Shown piece after piece: positions 41,181 through 52,248 of a stretch of DNA of 64,000 nucleotides. Source of the DNA: Morganella psychrotolerans (GTDB lineage: Bacteria > Pseudomonadota > Gammaproteobacteria > Enterobacterales > Enterobacteriaceae); assembly GCF_001676155.1 (NCBI RefSeq), contig NZ_LZEW01000001.1:1-64000 (forward strand), read 5' to 3'. A model generated the notes under the pieces. It searched no databases. It saw nothing but the letters and a program-made list of their open reading frames with translations, and was not told the DNA's origin. Positions within the stretch are counted from its first letter, which is position 1; each line of letters starts with the position of its first letter. Position numbers and translations under genes: made by a program.

Positions 41181-42989
41181 GTGACAAATACAAATTTGCA
41201 TCACTATCATTTAGTGACGCGGCTGCAACAGCAGAAACAACAACGGGGCGACAAAATTGCACTGCGTCAGTGGTGTGAACAGGGACAGAATACGGATTAT
41301 ACCTGGCGGCAGGTTGGCGCGTTCAGTGAAAATCTGGCACACGCGCTGCTGGCGGAAGGTGTGAGTATACAGGAAAATATTGCCATATTTTCACACAACA
41401 GCGCCCTGTGGACGCTGGTTGATCTGGCTGTGTTACAGTGCCGCGCCATTGTTGTGCCGCTGTATGCCACCAGCAATGATGAGCAGGCTGCCTATATTAT
41501 TAATGATGCGCAGACGCGTATTCTGTTCGTCGACGGACAAAAACAGGCGGAAATTGCGCTGTCATTATTGGAACAGTGCCCGACATTGGCGAAAATCATT
41601 ATTATGGATCCGGAAACGGCCGCCATACCGTCGCATCCTGCCGTCTGTACCCTGCACCAGTTTATGGACCGGGATGTCAGTGCATCTGCTCAGGAACTGA
41701 GTCAGCGGATTGCAGATTGTTCACTTGACGACCTCTTCACCCTTATTTATACCTCCGGCACCACCGGCGAGCCGAAAGGCGTGATGCTGGATTACCGCAA
41801 TGTTGCGGCTCAGCTCTATCTGCATGATGAGCGCCTGACACTGAATGAAAATGATACCTCGCTCAGTTTTCTGCCGCTGACCCATGTGTTCGAACGTGCC
41901 TGGAGCTTTTATGTGATGCACACCGGGGCGCTCAATGTTTACCTCAGTGACACCAACTTAGTCCGCGAAGCACTGATTTCAGTGAAACCAACGGTGATGT
42001 GTGCCGTTCCCCGTTTCTATGAAAAAGTATTCAGCGGTATCTACAAAAAAGTGGCGCAGGCACCCTGGTATAAGCGGGCACTGTTCCACTGGGCAGTGCG
42101 TACCGGCAAGAAAACGCTGGATGCACAACAGCAGGGAAAACCCTTGTCATGGCTGGCAACGCGCTGTGATAATGTTGCCCGTCAGCGGGTACTGAGTAAA
42201 TTACGCGATGTTCTGGGCGGCAATATCCGCTTTTTACCGGCGGCAGGCGCGCGTCTGGATGATGAAATTATCCGTTTCTTCCTCGCCATCGGTATTAATA
42301 TCAAATACGGCTACGGCATGACTGAAACTTGTGCCACCGTCTCCTGCTGGGAAAATACCGGTTACCGTCTCGGTTCGATTGGTGTGCCGCTGCCGGATGT
42401 GGACGTGCGTATCGGTGAGAAAAATGAGATTCAGGTGCGCGGACCTGTCGTAATGCGTGGTTATTACAATAAACCGGAAGAGACGCGTCAGGCCTTTACG
42501 GAAGATGGCTGGCTGCGTACCGGGGATGCCGGTGAGCTGGATGAGCAGGGCAATCTGTTTATCACTGAGCGCCTTAAAGATCTGATGAAAACCTCCAACG
42601 GCAAATACATTGCGCCGCAGATGCTGGAAGGCACGCTGGGTCAGGATCGTTTTATCGAGCACATTGCGATTGTGGCGGATGCACGCAAATTTGTGTCGGC
42701 GCTGATTGTCCCGTGTTTTGATACCCTGGAAGAGCACGCCCGCGCACTGAATCTCAAGTATCTCGATCGCATGGAGTTACTGAAAAACAGCCAGATTGTG
42801 GCACTGTTTGAGAGCCGCCTGAAAGAGCTGCAAAAAAATATTGCCGCATTCCATCAGGTCAAACGCTTTACACTGCTGCCGCAGAACTTCTCTATGGAGC
42901 TTGGCGAACTCACGCCGACCCTGAAATTACGCCGCAAAGTGATTGCGCAGCGTTATCATCAGGAAATTGAATCCATGTATACCGAGTAA
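41181..42989 (+). CDS. Long-chain fatty-acid-CoA ligase (AMP-binding family)
   Basis: A 602-residue acyl-CoA synthetase that activates fatty acids through an acyl-AMP. The P-loop is Y-T-S-G-T-T-G-E-P-K-G near residue 195, the adenine-site motif is Y-G-Y-G-M-T-E-T near 378, and G-W-L-R-T-G-D with K-D-L-M-K-T-S-N-G-K-Y-I-A-P follows near 440-475. The last motif is typical of the FadD15/bubblegum branch. It lacks the E. coli counterpart at this spot: leuO is directly followed by ilvI there. GTG 41181 is preceded by AAAGGAAA. A strong terminator follows. Confidence 0.87.
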   Translation: MTNTNLHHYHLVTRLQQQKQQRGDKIALRQWCEQGQNTDYTWRQVGAFSENLAHALLAEGVSIQENIAIFSHNSALWTLVDLAVLQCRAIVVPLYATSNDEQAAYIINDAQTRILFVDGQKQAEIALSLLEQCPTLAKIIIMDPETAAIPSHPAVCTLHQFMDRDVSASAQELSQRIADCSLDDLFTLIYTSGTTGEPKGVMLDYRNVAAQLYLHDERLTLNENDTSLSFLPLTHVFERAWSFYVMHTGALNVYLSDTNLVREALISVKPTVMCAVPRFYEKVFSGIYKKVAQAPWYKRALFHWAVRTGKKTLDAQQQGKPLSWLATRCDNVARQRVLSKLRDVLGGNIRFLPAAGARLDDEIIRFFLAIGINIKYGYGMTETCATVSCWENTGYRLGSIGVPLPDVDVRIGEKNEIQVRGPVVMRGYYNKPEETRQAFTEDGWLRTGDAGELDEQGNLFITERLKDLMKTSNGKYIAPQMLEGTLGQDRFIEHIAIVADARKFVSALIVPCFDTLEEHARALNLKYLDRMELLKNSQIVALFESRLKELQKNIAAFHQVKRFTLLPQNFSMELGELTPTLKLRRKVIAQRYHQEIESMYTE

Positions 42990-42997
42990 TTCTCTCA

Positions 42998-43035
42998 AAT
43001 GGCGCCGCACATTTCGTGTGCGGTGCCATTTTTAT
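42998..43035 (+). terminator. Terminator after the acyl-CoA ligase gene
   Basis: AAATGGCGCCGCACA pairs with TGTGCGGTGCCATTT (one G-T pair) across a TTTCG loop, followed by T's. The 43036-43273 stretch then holds the ilvI promoter region; no operator is recognised. Confidence 0.9.
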
Positions 43036-43273
43036 ATCCCGTTGGTTTTTCCTCTCCTCTCAGTGAACTCTGCTTTGCGATATGGCGCTGTCCGGCATGA
43101 TCGTCTGCGGATCACAACATTTCCCTTATTCCTCTTTCCGTGCAGCATTGGCGGCGGAAAAAACGCATTTGCCAGCACCGTCAGTTTGTCGTTATGTTAA
43201 TCCTCAGATAACTAAAAACAGACAAACACATCACTTGCAGTTATAACCCGCAATCACGGGCAGGAGAGCATTT

Positions 43274-44995
43274 ATGGAGAGGTTGACAGGGGCAGAGATG
43301 ATCGTGCGCTCGCTTATTGATGAAGGCGTGGCGCATGTTTTCGGCTATCCGGGCGGCGCGGTGCTGGATATTTATGACGCACTGCACACGGTGGGCGGCA
43401 TCGGACACATTCTTGTCCGCCACGAGCAGGCGGCGGTTCACATGGCGGACGGCTATGCCCGCGCCACCGGTAAAACCGGCGTGGTGCTGGTGACATCCGG
43501 TCCCGGTGCGACCAATGCGATTACCGGCATTGCCACTGCCTATATGGATTCTGTGCCGCTGGTGGTGCTGTCAGGGCAGGTCGCGAGTGCGCTTATCGGC
43601 AACGATGCATTTCAGGAAGTCGATATGGTGGGGATCTCCCGCCCGGTGGTGAAACACAGCTATCTTATCCATGATGTGGCTGATATTCCTGCCACCATCA
43701 AAAAAGCCTTTTATCTGGCACAAACCGGACGACCGGGACCTGTGGTTATTGATTTTCCTAAAGATATCGTCCAGCAAAAACATGAATACAGCTATCCGGC
43801 GCGGGTCAGTCTGCGCTCTTATAACCCGACAGGCGCGGGGCATAAAGGGCAGATAAAACGCGCGCTTATCACGCTGATGCAGGCAAAGCGTCCGGTAATG
43901 TATGTCGGCGGCGGGGTTGTCAGTGCGCAGTGCAGTCCGGAAATTTTCACCCTGGCAGAAAAACTGCGGTTGCCGGTCGCCCTCTCCCTGATGGGGCTGG
44001 GTGCATTTCCCGGTACTCACCCGCAGTGTGTCGGGATGTTAGGTATGCACGGAACGTATGAAGCGAACAATACCATGCATCACAGTGATGTGATTTTTGC
44101 GGTCGGCGTGCGCTTTGATGACCGGACAACCAATAATCTGGAAAAATATTGCCCAGAGGCAACCATTATTCATATTGATGTCGATCCTGCGTCCATTTCA
44201 AAAACGGTGGCAGCCGATATCCCGATTGTCGGGGATGCAAAACTGTGTCTGGCACAGATGCTGCTGCAACTGGAATCCCTTGAGGACGGACAGGATCCGG
44301 ACGCGCTGTGTGACTGGTGGCGGCGTATTGATCACTGGAAAGAAAAGCAGTGTCTGGCGATAGATGAGAAGGGTGACAAAATCAAGCCGCAGACAGTGAT
44401 CCGCACCTTGTGGGAACTGACGGAAGGCAACGCGTATGTGACCTCTGATGTCGGGCAGCATCAGATGTTTGCTGCGCTCTATTACCCGTTTGATGAGCCC
44501 CGTCACTGGATAAACTCCGGCGGGCTGGGCACGATGGGTTTCGGTTTACCGGCGGCACTGGGTGTCCGGCTGGCAAAACCGGACGATATGGTTGTCTGCG
44601 TGACGGGTGACGGCAGCATTCAGATGAATATCCAGGAGCTCTCCACCGCACTGCAATTTAATCTGCCGGTGCTGGTGCTGAATCTGAACAACCGCTTCCT
44701 CGGCATGGTCAAACAGTGGCAGGACATGGTGTATGACGGACGTCATTCACACTCGTATATGGACTCATTACCGGATTTTGTAAAACTGGCGGAAGCCTAC
44801 GGACACAAAGGTATCGCAATCAGCGACAAAGCCACATTGCGTGAGCAGCTTACAGAGGCATTGCGTATCGTCCGTGAAGAAAAACGGCTGGTATTTGTTG
44901 ATGTGCAGGTGGATGAAAAAGAACATGTTTATCCGATGCACATCCGCAACGGCGGCATGGATGAAATGTGGTTAAGCAAAACGGAGAGGACCTGA
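43274..44995 (+). CDS. ilvI: Acetolactate synthase III large subunit
   Basis: A thiamine-diphosphate enzyme making acetolactate and acetohydroxybutyrate for branched-chain amino acids. The 573-residue protein matches E. coli IlvI (574). The catalytic Glu lies in V-R-H-E-Q-A-A near residue 49, and the ThDP motif is G-D-G-S followed by N-N-R near 440-470. It is followed two bases later by ilvH. Confidence 0.96.
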   Translation: MERLTGAEMIVRSLIDEGVAHVFGYPGGAVLDIYDALHTVGGIGHILVRHEQAAVHMADGYARATGKTGVVLVTSGPGATNAITGIATAYMDSVPLVVLSGQVASALIGNDAFQEVDMVGISRPVVKHSYLIHDVADIPATIKKAFYLAQTGRPGPVVIDFPKDIVQQKHEYSYPARVSLRSYNPTGAGHKGQIKRALITLMQAKRPVMYVGGGVVSAQCSPEIFTLAEKLRLPVALSLMGLGAFPGTHPQCVGMLGMHGTYEANNTMHHSDVIFAVGVRFDDRTTNNLEKYCPEATIIHIDVDPASISKTVAADIPIVGDAKLCLAQMLLQLESLEDGQDPDALCDWWRRIDHWKEKQCLAIDEKGDKIKPQTVIRTLWELTEGNAYVTSDVGQHQMFAALYYPFDEPRHWINSGGLGTMGFGLPAALGVRLAKPDDMVVCVTGDGSIQMNIQELSTALQFNLPVLVLNLNNRFLGMVKQWQDMVYDGRHSHSYMDSLPDFVKLAEAYGHKGIAISDKATLREQLTEALRIVREEKRLVFVDVQVDEKEHVYPMHIRNGGMDEMWLSKTERT

Positions 44996-44997
44996 TT

Positions 44998-45489
44998 ATG
45001 CGGCGGATTCTGTCAATCTTATTAGAAAACGAAACGGGAGCCTTATCTCGTGTGGCAGGGCTTTTTTCTCAGCGCGGTTATAATATCGAAAGTATCACAG
45101 CCGCCCCGACTGACGATCCGTCATTGTTTCGTCTGACGATCCAGACCAAAGGGGATGCCCGTGTGCTGGAGCAGATAGAAAAGCAGCTCAACAAGCTGGT
45201 GGATGTGTTCCGTGTGACGGAACTGAGTGCCGCAACGCATATTGAGCGCGAAGTGATGCTGGTGAAATTACAGGCAAGCGGTTATGCGCGTGATGAAATC
45301 AAACGAAGCACTGATATCTTCCGCGGGCAGATTGTGGATGTCACCGCAACACTCTATACCGTACAACTGACCGGGACGAGTGAAAAGCTGGACGCCTTTC
45401 TGGATGCAGTGCGCGGCTTTGCTGAAATTGTCGAAATCGCCCGTTCCGGCATCGTCGGGATGTCGCGGGGTGATAAAATAATGCGATGA
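44998..45489 (+). CDS. ilvH: Acetolactate synthase III regulatory subunit
   Basis: The 163-residue regulatory subunit that confers valine inhibition on IlvI. The N-terminal ACT domain begins [12 protein letters not shown] and contains [15 protein letters not shown] 44998 gives the family length; an in-frame upstream start overlaps ilvI and is rejected. Confidence 0.96.
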   Translation: MRRILSILLENETGALSRVAGLFSQRGYNIESITAAPTDDPSLFRLTIQTKGDARVLEQIEKQLNKLVDVFRVTELSAATHIEREVMLVKLQASGYARDEIKRSTDIFRGQIVDVTATLYTVQLTGTSEKLDAFLDAVRGFAEIVEIARSGIVGMSRGDKIMR

Positions 45490-45530
45490 AATATTCGTGG
45501 TGAAAGGGTAAACTACGGGTTCTTCTTGTT

Positions 45531-45548
45531 GGCCCTCTTTTCAGGGCC
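45531..45548 (+). terminator. Hairpin between ilvH and cra
   Basis: GGCCCT (45531-45536) pairs with AGGGCC (45543-45548). The following GTTCCTG gives only a weak termination signal. Confidence 0.5.
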
Positions 45549-45572
45549 GTTCCTGATTTGTAAGGGGTTAAC

Positions 45573-46577
45573 GTGAAACTGGATGAAATCGCCCGACTTG
45601 CCGGTGTGTCACGCACGACGGCCAGTTATGTCATCAACGGAAAAGCAAAACAATATCGTGTGAGTGACAAAACTGTCGAAAAAGTGATGGCGGTGGTTCG
45701 TGAGCATAATTACCATCCGAACGCGGTTGCGGCAGGTTTGCGTGCAGGTCGTACGCGCTCTATCGGGCTGGTTATTCCTGATTTGGAAAATACCAGTTAT
45801 ACCCGTATCGCTAATTATCTCGAACGCCAGGCACGGAGCCGGGGTTATCAGCTGCTGATAGCCTGTTCGGAAGATCAGCCGGATAACGAAATCCGCTGTG
45901 TGGAGCATCTGTTACAGCGTCAGGTGGATGCAATTATTGTCTCTACCGCTCTGCCGCCGGAGCATCCGTTCTATCAGCGCTGGGCAAACCGGTCATTGCC
46001 GATTGTCGCGCTTGACCGTGCGCTGGAAAACGAACATTTTATCAGTGTGGTCGGGGATGATTTTGAAGATGCCAAAATGTTGGCATCTGAATTACGCCGG
46101 TTCCCGGCAGAATCTGTGGTGTATCTGGGTGCTCTGCCTGAGCTCTCTGTCAGCTTCCTGCGTGAGCAGGGTTTCCGTGAAGCCTGGGAAGGCGATGCAC
46201 GGAATGTGAATTTCCTGTACGCGGGCAGTTATGAGCGGGAAGCCTCAGCGAAAGCATTCAACACCTGGCTGGAAAGCAATCCGATGCCGGATGCGCTGTT
46301 TACCACCTCTTTTGCTTTGTTGCAGGGTGTGATGGATGCAACGCTTGCGCGCAGTGGTCGTCTGCCTAATCAGCTGGTTATCGCGACCTTTGGTGATCAT
46401 GAACTGCTTGATTTCCTGGAGTGTCCGGTTCTGTCTGTGGCTCAGCGTCACCGCGATATTGCTGAGCGTGTTCTGGAACTGGTGCTGGCAAGTCTTGATG
46501 AAAAACAGAAACCGGCTGCCGGAATTACCCGGATCCGTCGTGACCTTTGCCGTCGTGGAAGTTTAAGCCGCCGGTAA
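45573..46577 (+). CDS. cra: Catabolite repressor/activator Cra (FruR)
   Basis: A LacI-family regulator that senses fructose-1-phosphate or fructose-1,6-bisphosphate and controls the direction of carbon flow. The 334-residue protein is nearly collinear with E. coli Cra. The N-terminal headpiece reads [16 protein letters not shown]. It starts at GTG 45573 after AAGGGG, as E. coli cra also starts with GTG. A strong terminator follows. Confidence 0.96.
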   Translation: MKLDEIARLAGVSRTTASYVINGKAKQYRVSDKTVEKVMAVVREHNYHPNAVAAGLRAGRTRSIGLVIPDLENTSYTRIANYLERQARSRGYQLLIACSEDQPDNEIRCVEHLLQRQVDAIIVSTALPPEHPFYQRWANRSLPIVALDRALENEHFISVVGDDFEDAKMLASELRRFPAESVVYLGALPELSVSFLREQGFREAWEGDARNVNFLYAGSYEREASAKAFNTWLESNPMPDALFTTSFALLQGVMDATLARSGRLPNQLVIATFGDHELLDFLECPVLSVAQRHRDIAERVLELVLASLDEKQKPAAGITRIRRDLCRRGSLSRR

Positions 46578-46609
46578 TTATTTCGGCCCATAATTTATGG
46601 TTTACTCTG

Positions 46610-46643
46610 ATACCTATACGAAAACGTATAGGTATTTTTATTT
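46610..46643 (+). terminator. Terminator after cra
   Basis: ATACCTATACG and CGTATAGGTAT form an 11-bp perfect stem with loop AAAA, followed by TTTTATTT. Confidence 0.92.
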
Positions 46644-47158
46644 AGTCCCCGGAAAAATAGCCGAAAAACTCATTTTAAGAGAAATCCTAAGATTTTTTTT
46701 TCATTTTTGCTGATTGACAGAAATTGACAAATTTTACAGCAGGCTATTTTCAATCGGTAAATACACTTATTTGAGGTAAGGATATTTACGGATCAATATA
46801 GTTTCCTCATTAAGATTATGCCTATATAATTGATTTGGTGAACATTTAATTTTTAATGATTGAATAATTACATAGTGTAACAAATAACAGCAAAGTGACT
46901 TTCCGGAGTACAAACCCGGAGCGGTATGGTGTAACGGTGAATTTTTATCCTGAAAGTGAGTAGTGGCTCGCAAAAATGCATCTTTCTTTCATCATATTCG
47001 GTATAATTTACCCCTGTTAGCTGAGTGTGTATTATGTGATTTTTTTTTCTGATTTGAATCAGTGTGTTACCTGAATTCTGTTCCCTGAAGCTAAAAATAC
47101 CATATTTTCTCACCCCCCTGTTCCCCGACGATAGATCCGAAACCTTGTCAGCTCTGGC
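46644..47158. other. A+T-rich region upstream of mraZ
   Basis: About 515 bp without a supported gene. It is rich in T and A runs, for example near 46690 and 47040. A gap of this size between cra and mraZ also exists in E. coli. Possible upstream promoters for the division cluster cannot be told apart by eye. Confidence 0.4.
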
Positions 47159-47219
47159 TTGACAAGCTTTTCGTACCATTCGTAAACTCTGTAAGTGGGG
47201 AATTGTGGGTGGATGTGGT
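47159..47219 (+). promoter_or_regulatory. mraZ promoter and MraZ operator
   Basis: TTGACA (47159-47164) and TAAACT (47183-47188), 18 bp apart, make a good sigma-70 promoter. Downstream, TGGG (47196), TGGG (47206) and TGGT (47216) repeat every 10 bp, the arrangement bound by MraZ for autorepression of the dcw cluster. Confidence 0.8.
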
Positions 47220-47248
47220 AAATCCGGGAAAAAAGGGCGGAGAAACGA

Positions 47249-47707
47249 ATGTTTCGTGGTGCAACACTGGTGAGTCTTGATGGCAAAGGGCGGATTACTG
47301 TACCGACAAGGTACCGGTCGCTGCTTGCCGAAAAGTCAGAGGGAAAGATGATATGCACCATCGATCTCCACCAGCCGTGTTTGTTGCTTTATACCTTACC
47401 GGAGTGGGAACTGATCGAACTGAAACTGGCACAGTTATCCTCTATGATCCCTGCCGAGCGCCGGGTTCAGCGGTTACTGCTCGGGCACGCCGCGGAATGC
47501 CAGATGGACAGCGCAGGACGTCTTTTGTTAGCCGGTACGTTACGTACCCATGCGCGGCTAACCAAAGAGGTTATGTTAGTCGGACAGTTCAATAAGTTTG
47601 AATTGTGGGATGAACAAACCTGGTATCAGCAGGTGCAGGATGACATTTCCGCCGAACAGACGGCATCTGAACCTTTATCAGCCCGGTTACAGGATTTATC
47701 ACTTTAA
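47249..47707 (+). CDS. mraZ: Transcriptional regulator MraZ
   Basis: A 152-residue AbrB-fold protein that represses its own operon through TGGG repeats. Two DGKGRI-like motifs are visible: [10 protein letters not shown] near residue 10 and [10 protein letters not shown] near 88. It opens the division and cell-wall cluster; rsmH follows without a gap. Confidence 0.95.
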   Translation: MFRGATLVSLDGKGRITVPTRYRSLLAEKSEGKMICTIDLHQPCLLLYTLPEWELIELKLAQLSSMIPAERRVQRLLLGHAAECQMDSAGRLLLAGTLRTHARLTKEVMLVGQFNKFELWDEQTWYQQVQDDISAEQTASEPLSARLQDLSL

Positions 47708-48658
47708 ATGACAGAGAGTCAGTTTCAGCATACCAGTGTCTTACTGGACGAGGCCGTCAACGGATTAACTATCCGTAAAGACGGAATTTATATCGACGGT
47801 ACATTTGGCCGTGGCGGGCATTCCCGTCTGATTTTATCGCAGCTTGGTGAACAGGGCCGTCTGATAGCAATAGACCGTGATCCGCAGGCGATTGCTGCCG
47901 CAGCACTGATTGACGATCCGCGTTTTTCCATCGTTCACGGTCCGTTTTCCGGTATTGCCGGATACGTCAATGACCTGGGACTGAATGGTCAGATTGACGG
48001 CGTGTTGCTGGATTTGGGTGTGTCTTCCCCGCAACTGGATGACCCGGAGCGCGGATTTTCGTTTATGCGTGACGGACCACTGGATATGCGGATGGACCCG
48101 ACCCGGGGTATTTCTGCGGCGCAGTGGCTGACAGAAGCGAAAGAAGAAGATATTGCGTGGGTACTGAAAAATTTTGGTGAAGAGCGTTTTTCCAAACGTA
48201 TTGCCCGCGCCATTGTTGAGCGTAATCAGACTGAAGAGCCGCTGACAAGAACAAAACACCTTGCGTCACTGATAGCAGCGGTTTCTCCGGTGACAGAAAA
48301 ACATAAACATCCGGCAACACGCAGCTTCCAGGCTATCCGTATTTATGTGAACAGTGAACTGGATGAAATCCGCCAGGCGCTGACAGGTGCATTAAGCATT
48401 CTGGCACCCGGCGGGCGTTTATCGGTAATCAGCTTCCATTCACTGGAAGACCGGATTGTTAAGCAGTTTATGCGTAATGAGAGCCGTGGTCCGCAGGTTC
48501 CGCGCGGATTACCGCTGACAGAAGCTCAGTTGAAAGCGCACGGTACACCATCACTGAAACTGGCGGGAAAAATGAAACCGTCTGAGCAGGAAATCAGTGT
48601 TAATCCGCGCGCGCGCAGTTCTGTTCTGCGTTTTGCTGAGAAAGTAGATAACGAATGA
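47708..48658 (+). CDS. rsmH: 16S rRNA m4C1402 methyltransferase
   Basis: Methylates N4 of C1402 in 16S rRNA using S-adenosylmethionine. The 316-residue protein has the SAM motif [10 protein letters not shown] near residue 32 and [10 protein letters not shown] near 100. Its ATG follows the mraZ stop directly, and its end overlaps ftsL. Confidence 0.95.
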   Translation: MTESQFQHTSVLLDEAVNGLTIRKDGIYIDGTFGRGGHSRLILSQLGEQGRLIAIDRDPQAIAAAALIDDPRFSIVHGPFSGIAGYVNDLGLNGQIDGVLLDLGVSSPQLDDPERGFSFMRDGPLDMRMDPTRGISAAQWLTEAKEEDIAWVLKNFGEERFSKRIARAIVERNQTEEPLTRTKHLASLIAAVSPVTEKHKHPATRSFQAIRIYVNSELDEIRQALTGALSILAPGGRLSVISFHSLEDRIVKQFMRNESRGPQVPRGLPLTEAQLKAHGTPSLKLAGKMKPSEQEISVNPRARSSVLRFAEKVDNE

Positions 48659-48972
48659 CAACGGAACGGCACAATTTAGCCCGCGTTATCTGCCGTGATA
48701 TGTTACGCCACGGGTTTATCCCTGCGATTTTATTTGTCGCCGTGATAATCAGTGCCATTTTTGTGGTGATCACGGCACATAAAACGCGTCTGCTGACCGC
48801 TGAGCGGGAGCACCTTGTGCTGGAACGTAATTCGCTGGATATCGAGTGGCGTAATCTGATTCTGGAAGAGAACGCATTAGGGGATCACAGCCGTGTGGAG
48901 CGTATGTCTGTTGAGCGTCTCAGCATGCAGCATGTGGATCCTGCAAATGAACAAATTGTCGTAACAAAATGA
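48655..48972 (+). CDS. ftsL: Cell division protein FtsL
   Basis: A 105-residue bitopic protein with a short cytoplasmic N-terminus, one membrane helix (about residues 20-42) and a periplasmic coiled coil rich in Glu, Arg and Leu. It forms the FtsQLB complex that activates septal synthesis. The start overlaps the rsmH stop by four bases. Confidence 0.93.
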   Translation: MTTERHNLARVICRDMLRHGFIPAILFVAVIISAIFVVITAHKTRLLTAEREHLVLERNSLDIEWRNLILEENALGDHSRVERMSVERLSMQHVDPANEQIVVTK

Positions 48973-48979
48973 CGAAGGC

Positions 48980-50774
48980 ATGAAGAGCAAAAAAAACAGC
49001 AGGCAAAACACGCGGTGGCGCCCGTATTAAGCGCCCGGAAGAAAAAGCCAGTTTTATAAGCTGGCGTTTTGCGTTGTTATGCGGCGGGATTGGTCTTGCG
49101 TTAGCCGCACTGCTGATACGGGTGGCGTATTTACAGATTATTAACCCGGACATGCTGGTCAAAGAAGGGGATATGCGCTCCCTGCGGGTTCAGGAAATCC
49201 CGACAGCCCGCGGCATGGTAAGTGACCGCATGGGTCGCCCGCTGGCTGTCAGTGTGCCGGTAAATGCCGTCTGGGCTGATCCGAAAGAGTTAGCGGACAA
49301 AGGCGGGGTAGGGGATGACACCCGCTGGCGCGCGCTGTCTGAAGCGCTGAATATTCCGCTGGATCAGGTTAAGCGCAAAGTCACGGCAAACCCGAAAGGC
49401 CGCTTTGTGTATCTGGCACGTCAGGTTAACCCGACCATCGGCGATTATGTGAAAAAACTGAATCTGCCGGGTATCTATCTCCAGGCGGAATCAAAACGTT
49501 ACTATCCGGCAGGCTCGGTGACGGCTCATATCATTGGTGTCACGAATATCGATGACCAGGGTATTGAAGGGGTTGAGAAGAGTTTCGACCGCTGGCTGAC
49601 TGGGGTGCCGGGACAGCGCACAGTCCGTAAAGATCGCAGCGGACGGGTGATTGAAGATACGATTTCTCAGGAAAGCCAGGCGGGTCATAACCTGACGCTC
49701 AGTATTGATGAGCGTTTACAGGCACTGGTGTTCCGTGAAATCAGCAGTGCGGTGGCGCTGAATAAAGCCGAATCCGGCACGGCGATTCTGGTGGATGTGA
49801 ATACCGGGGAGATTCTGGCGATGGCAAACAGCCCGTCATACAACCCGAACAATCTCCAGGGTACACCGAAAGATTCGATGCGCAACCGCGCTATTACCGA
49901 TATTTTTGAACCGGGCTCGACGGTAAAACCGATGGTGGTTATGAGTGCTCTGCACAATAACATCATCAAACCTAACAGCGTGGTGAATACCTATCCATAC
50001 CGAATCAGTGGTCATGAAATCAAGGATGTCGGGCGTTATGCCGAACTGACCATCACAGGTATTTTACAGAAATCGAGTAACGTAGGGGTTTCACGACTTG
50101 CGTTAGCGATGCCCGCTCAGGAACTCGTGGACGTCTATTCGCGTTTCGGGCTGGGAAGACCGACCAATCTGGGGCTGGTCGGAGAAAGCAGTGGCATATA
50201 TCCAAGTAAAAAAACACGGTGGTCGGAACTTGAAAGGGCCACCTTTTCTTTTGGCTACGGGCTGATGGTAACACCGTTACAGTTAGCGCGGGCTTACGCA
50301 ACAATAGGCAGTTTCGGGATTTACCGCCCGCTCTCCATCACAAAAGTCGATCCGCCGGTGCCGGGCACCCGTGTCTTCCCTGAGCCGGTGATGAAAACCG
50401 TGGTTCAGATGATGGAAAGTGTGGCATTACCCGGCGGCGGCGGAACGCGCGCGGCTATCAAAGGGTATCGCGTGGCGATTAAAACCGGGACGGCGAAAAA
50501 AGTGGGCGACGACGGGAAATATGTTAACCGTTATATCGCGTATACCGCCGGTGTCGCACCGGCGAGTCGTCCACGCTTTGCGCTGGTTGTGATTATCAAT
50601 GACCCGCAGGGCGGCAAGTATTACGGGGGTGCGATCTCCGCACCGGTATTCGGTGCCATCATGGGCGGTGTTTTGCGCACAATGAATGTGGAACCCGACG
50701 CGTTGCCGCCGGAAGAACAAACTAACGACGTGGTTACTACAAAACCAAAAGAGGGTACAAGTGGCAGATCGTAA
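48980..50774 (+). CDS. ftsI: Septal peptidoglycan transpeptidase FtsI (PBP3), frame break in A8 run
   Basis: The essential septal transpeptidase: one membrane helix, a pedestal domain and a penicillin-binding domain with S-T-V-K, S-S-N and K-T-G-T-A motifs. The open frame at 49074 starts inside the membrane helix, which cannot be the true start. ATG 48980 opens M-K-S-K-K and leads into an A8 run (48989-48996). With seven A's it continues through [16 protein letters not shown], giving 597 residues (E. coli 588). Because ftsI is essential, the extra A is almost certainly a sequence error. Its end overlaps murE. Confidence 0.93.
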
Positions 50775-52248
50775 TTTGCGCGATTTACTCGCGCCGCTCG
50801 GTGTTGATGCACCGGCGAAGGCGTTACGTGATATGACCTTAGACAGTCGCAAAGCGGCTGCCGGAGATCTGTTCCTGGCGGTAAAAGGTCATCAGTCGGA
50901 CGGACGTCACTATATTCCTCAGGCGATTGCACAGGGTGTGGCGGCGGTTGTAGCCGAAGCGGAAGGCACGGCAGAAGACGGCAGCGTACAGATCCTGCAC
51001 GGCGTACCGGTTGTGTATCTGAGCCACCTCAATGAAAAATTATCCCGTCTGGCGGGTGAGTTTTACCACCACCCGGCGCAGCGCCTGAAACTGATTGGTG
51101 TTACCGGCACGAACGGCAAAACCACCACCACGCAACTGCTCGCACAGTGGACACAGGCAATGGGTGAAACCAGTGCGGTGATGGGAACGGTCGGTAACGG
51201 CTTGCTCGGGCATGTTATCCCGACAGAAAATACCACGGGCTCTGCTGTTGATATTCAGCTTGAGCTGGACAAACTGGCAGCCAAAGGTGCAACCGTTGCA
51301 GCAATGGAAGTCTCCTCTCACGGTCTGGTACAGAGCCGTGTTGCCGCGTTGGCGTTCCGGGCGGCTGTGTTCACAAATTTAAGTCGTGATCATCTTGATT
51401 ATCACGGCGATATGGCCAATTACGAAGCCGCCAAATGGCTGCTCTTCTCAACCCATCACAGCGAACAAAAAATTATTAATGCGGATGATGAGACAGGGCA
51501 AAAATGGCTGGCGAATCTGCCTCAGGCAGTTGCTGTTACCATGGAAAACCGTCTGCCGGCAAACTGGCAGGGGCGCTTTCTGAAAGCGACTGCGGTGGAT
51601 TATCACGACAGCGGCGCACATATCACCTTTACCTCAAGCTGGGGTGACGGCGAACTGGACAGCCCGTTAATGGGCGCGTTTAACGTCAGTAACCTGTTAG
51701 TCGCGGCGGCAACACTGCTGGCGCTGGGTTATGAACTGAACAGCTTACTGCGCAGTGCAACGTCTTTAGCGCCGGTCTGCGGGCGCATGGAAGTGTTCAG
51801 TGCTGAAAACCGTCCGACTGTTGTGGTTGATTACGCTCACACCCCGGACGCACTGGAAAAAGCCCTGAGTGCGGCGCGCCTGCATACCAAAGGCAAACTC
51901 TGGTGTGTCTTTGGTTGCGGCGGGGATCGCGATAAAGGCAAACGTCCGCTGATGGGGGCAATTGCCGAGCAGGAGTCTGATGTGGTGGTGATAACAGACG
52001 ACAATCCGCGCAGCGAAGAGCCACAGGCAATTATCAATGACATCATGTCCGGTCTGGTTGATACCTCGCGCGCACTGCCTATCCCGGGACGCGCCGAAGC
52101 CGTCACCTTTGCGGTGATGCAGGCGAAAGCCGACGACGTGGTGCTGGTGGCAGGGAAAGGTCATGAAGATTATCAGTTGGTCGGCAGCCGCCGTCTGGAC
52201 TATTCCGATCGTCTGACAGTCGCCCGGTTGCTGGGAGTGCTCGCATGA
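50761..52248 (+). CDS. murE: UDP-MurNAc-L-Ala-D-Glu:meso-diaminopimelate ligase
   Basis: Adds meso-diaminopimelate to the peptidoglycan precursor. With start GTG 50761 the protein is 495 residues, exactly E. coli length, beginning [11 protein letters not shown] after the initiator. ATP motif T-G-T-N-G-K-T-T-T is near residue 116, and D-N-P-R near 413 selects diaminopimelate. The longer in-frame start at 50686 lies inside ftsI and is rejected. Confidence 0.96.
   Translation: MADRNLRDLLAPLGVDAPAKALRDMTLDSRKAAAGDLFLAVKGHQSDGRHYIPQAIAQGVAAVVAEAEGTAEDGSVQILHGVPVVYLSHLNEKLSRLAGEFYHHPAQRLKLIGVTGTNGKTTTTQLLAQWTQAMGETSAVMGTVGNGLLGHVIPTENTTGSAVDIQLELDKLAAKGATVAAMEVSSHGLVQSRVAALAFRAAVFTNLSRDHLDYHGDMANYEAAKWLLFSTHHSEQKIINADDETGQKWLANLPQAVAVTMENRLPANWQGRFLKATAVDYHDSGAHITFTSSWGDGELDSPLMGAFNVSNLLVAAATLLALGYELNSLLRSATSLAPVCGRMEVFSAENRPTVVVDYAHTPDALEKALSAARLHTKGKLWCVFGCGGDRDKGKRPLMGAIAEQESDVVVITDDNPRSEEPQAIINDIMSGLVDTSRALPIPGRAEAVTFAVMQAKADDVVLVAGKGHEDYQLVGSRRLDYSDRLTVARLLGVLA

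Noticed and set aside
49074-49100. TTG 49074 as the ftsI start
   Set aside because: It would begin within the membrane helix and remove the cytoplasmic tail; the A8 run upstream explains the broken frame.
50686-50760. Upstream in-frame start for murE
   Set aside because: It overlaps ftsI; GTG 50761 gives exactly the E. coli length and N-terminus.
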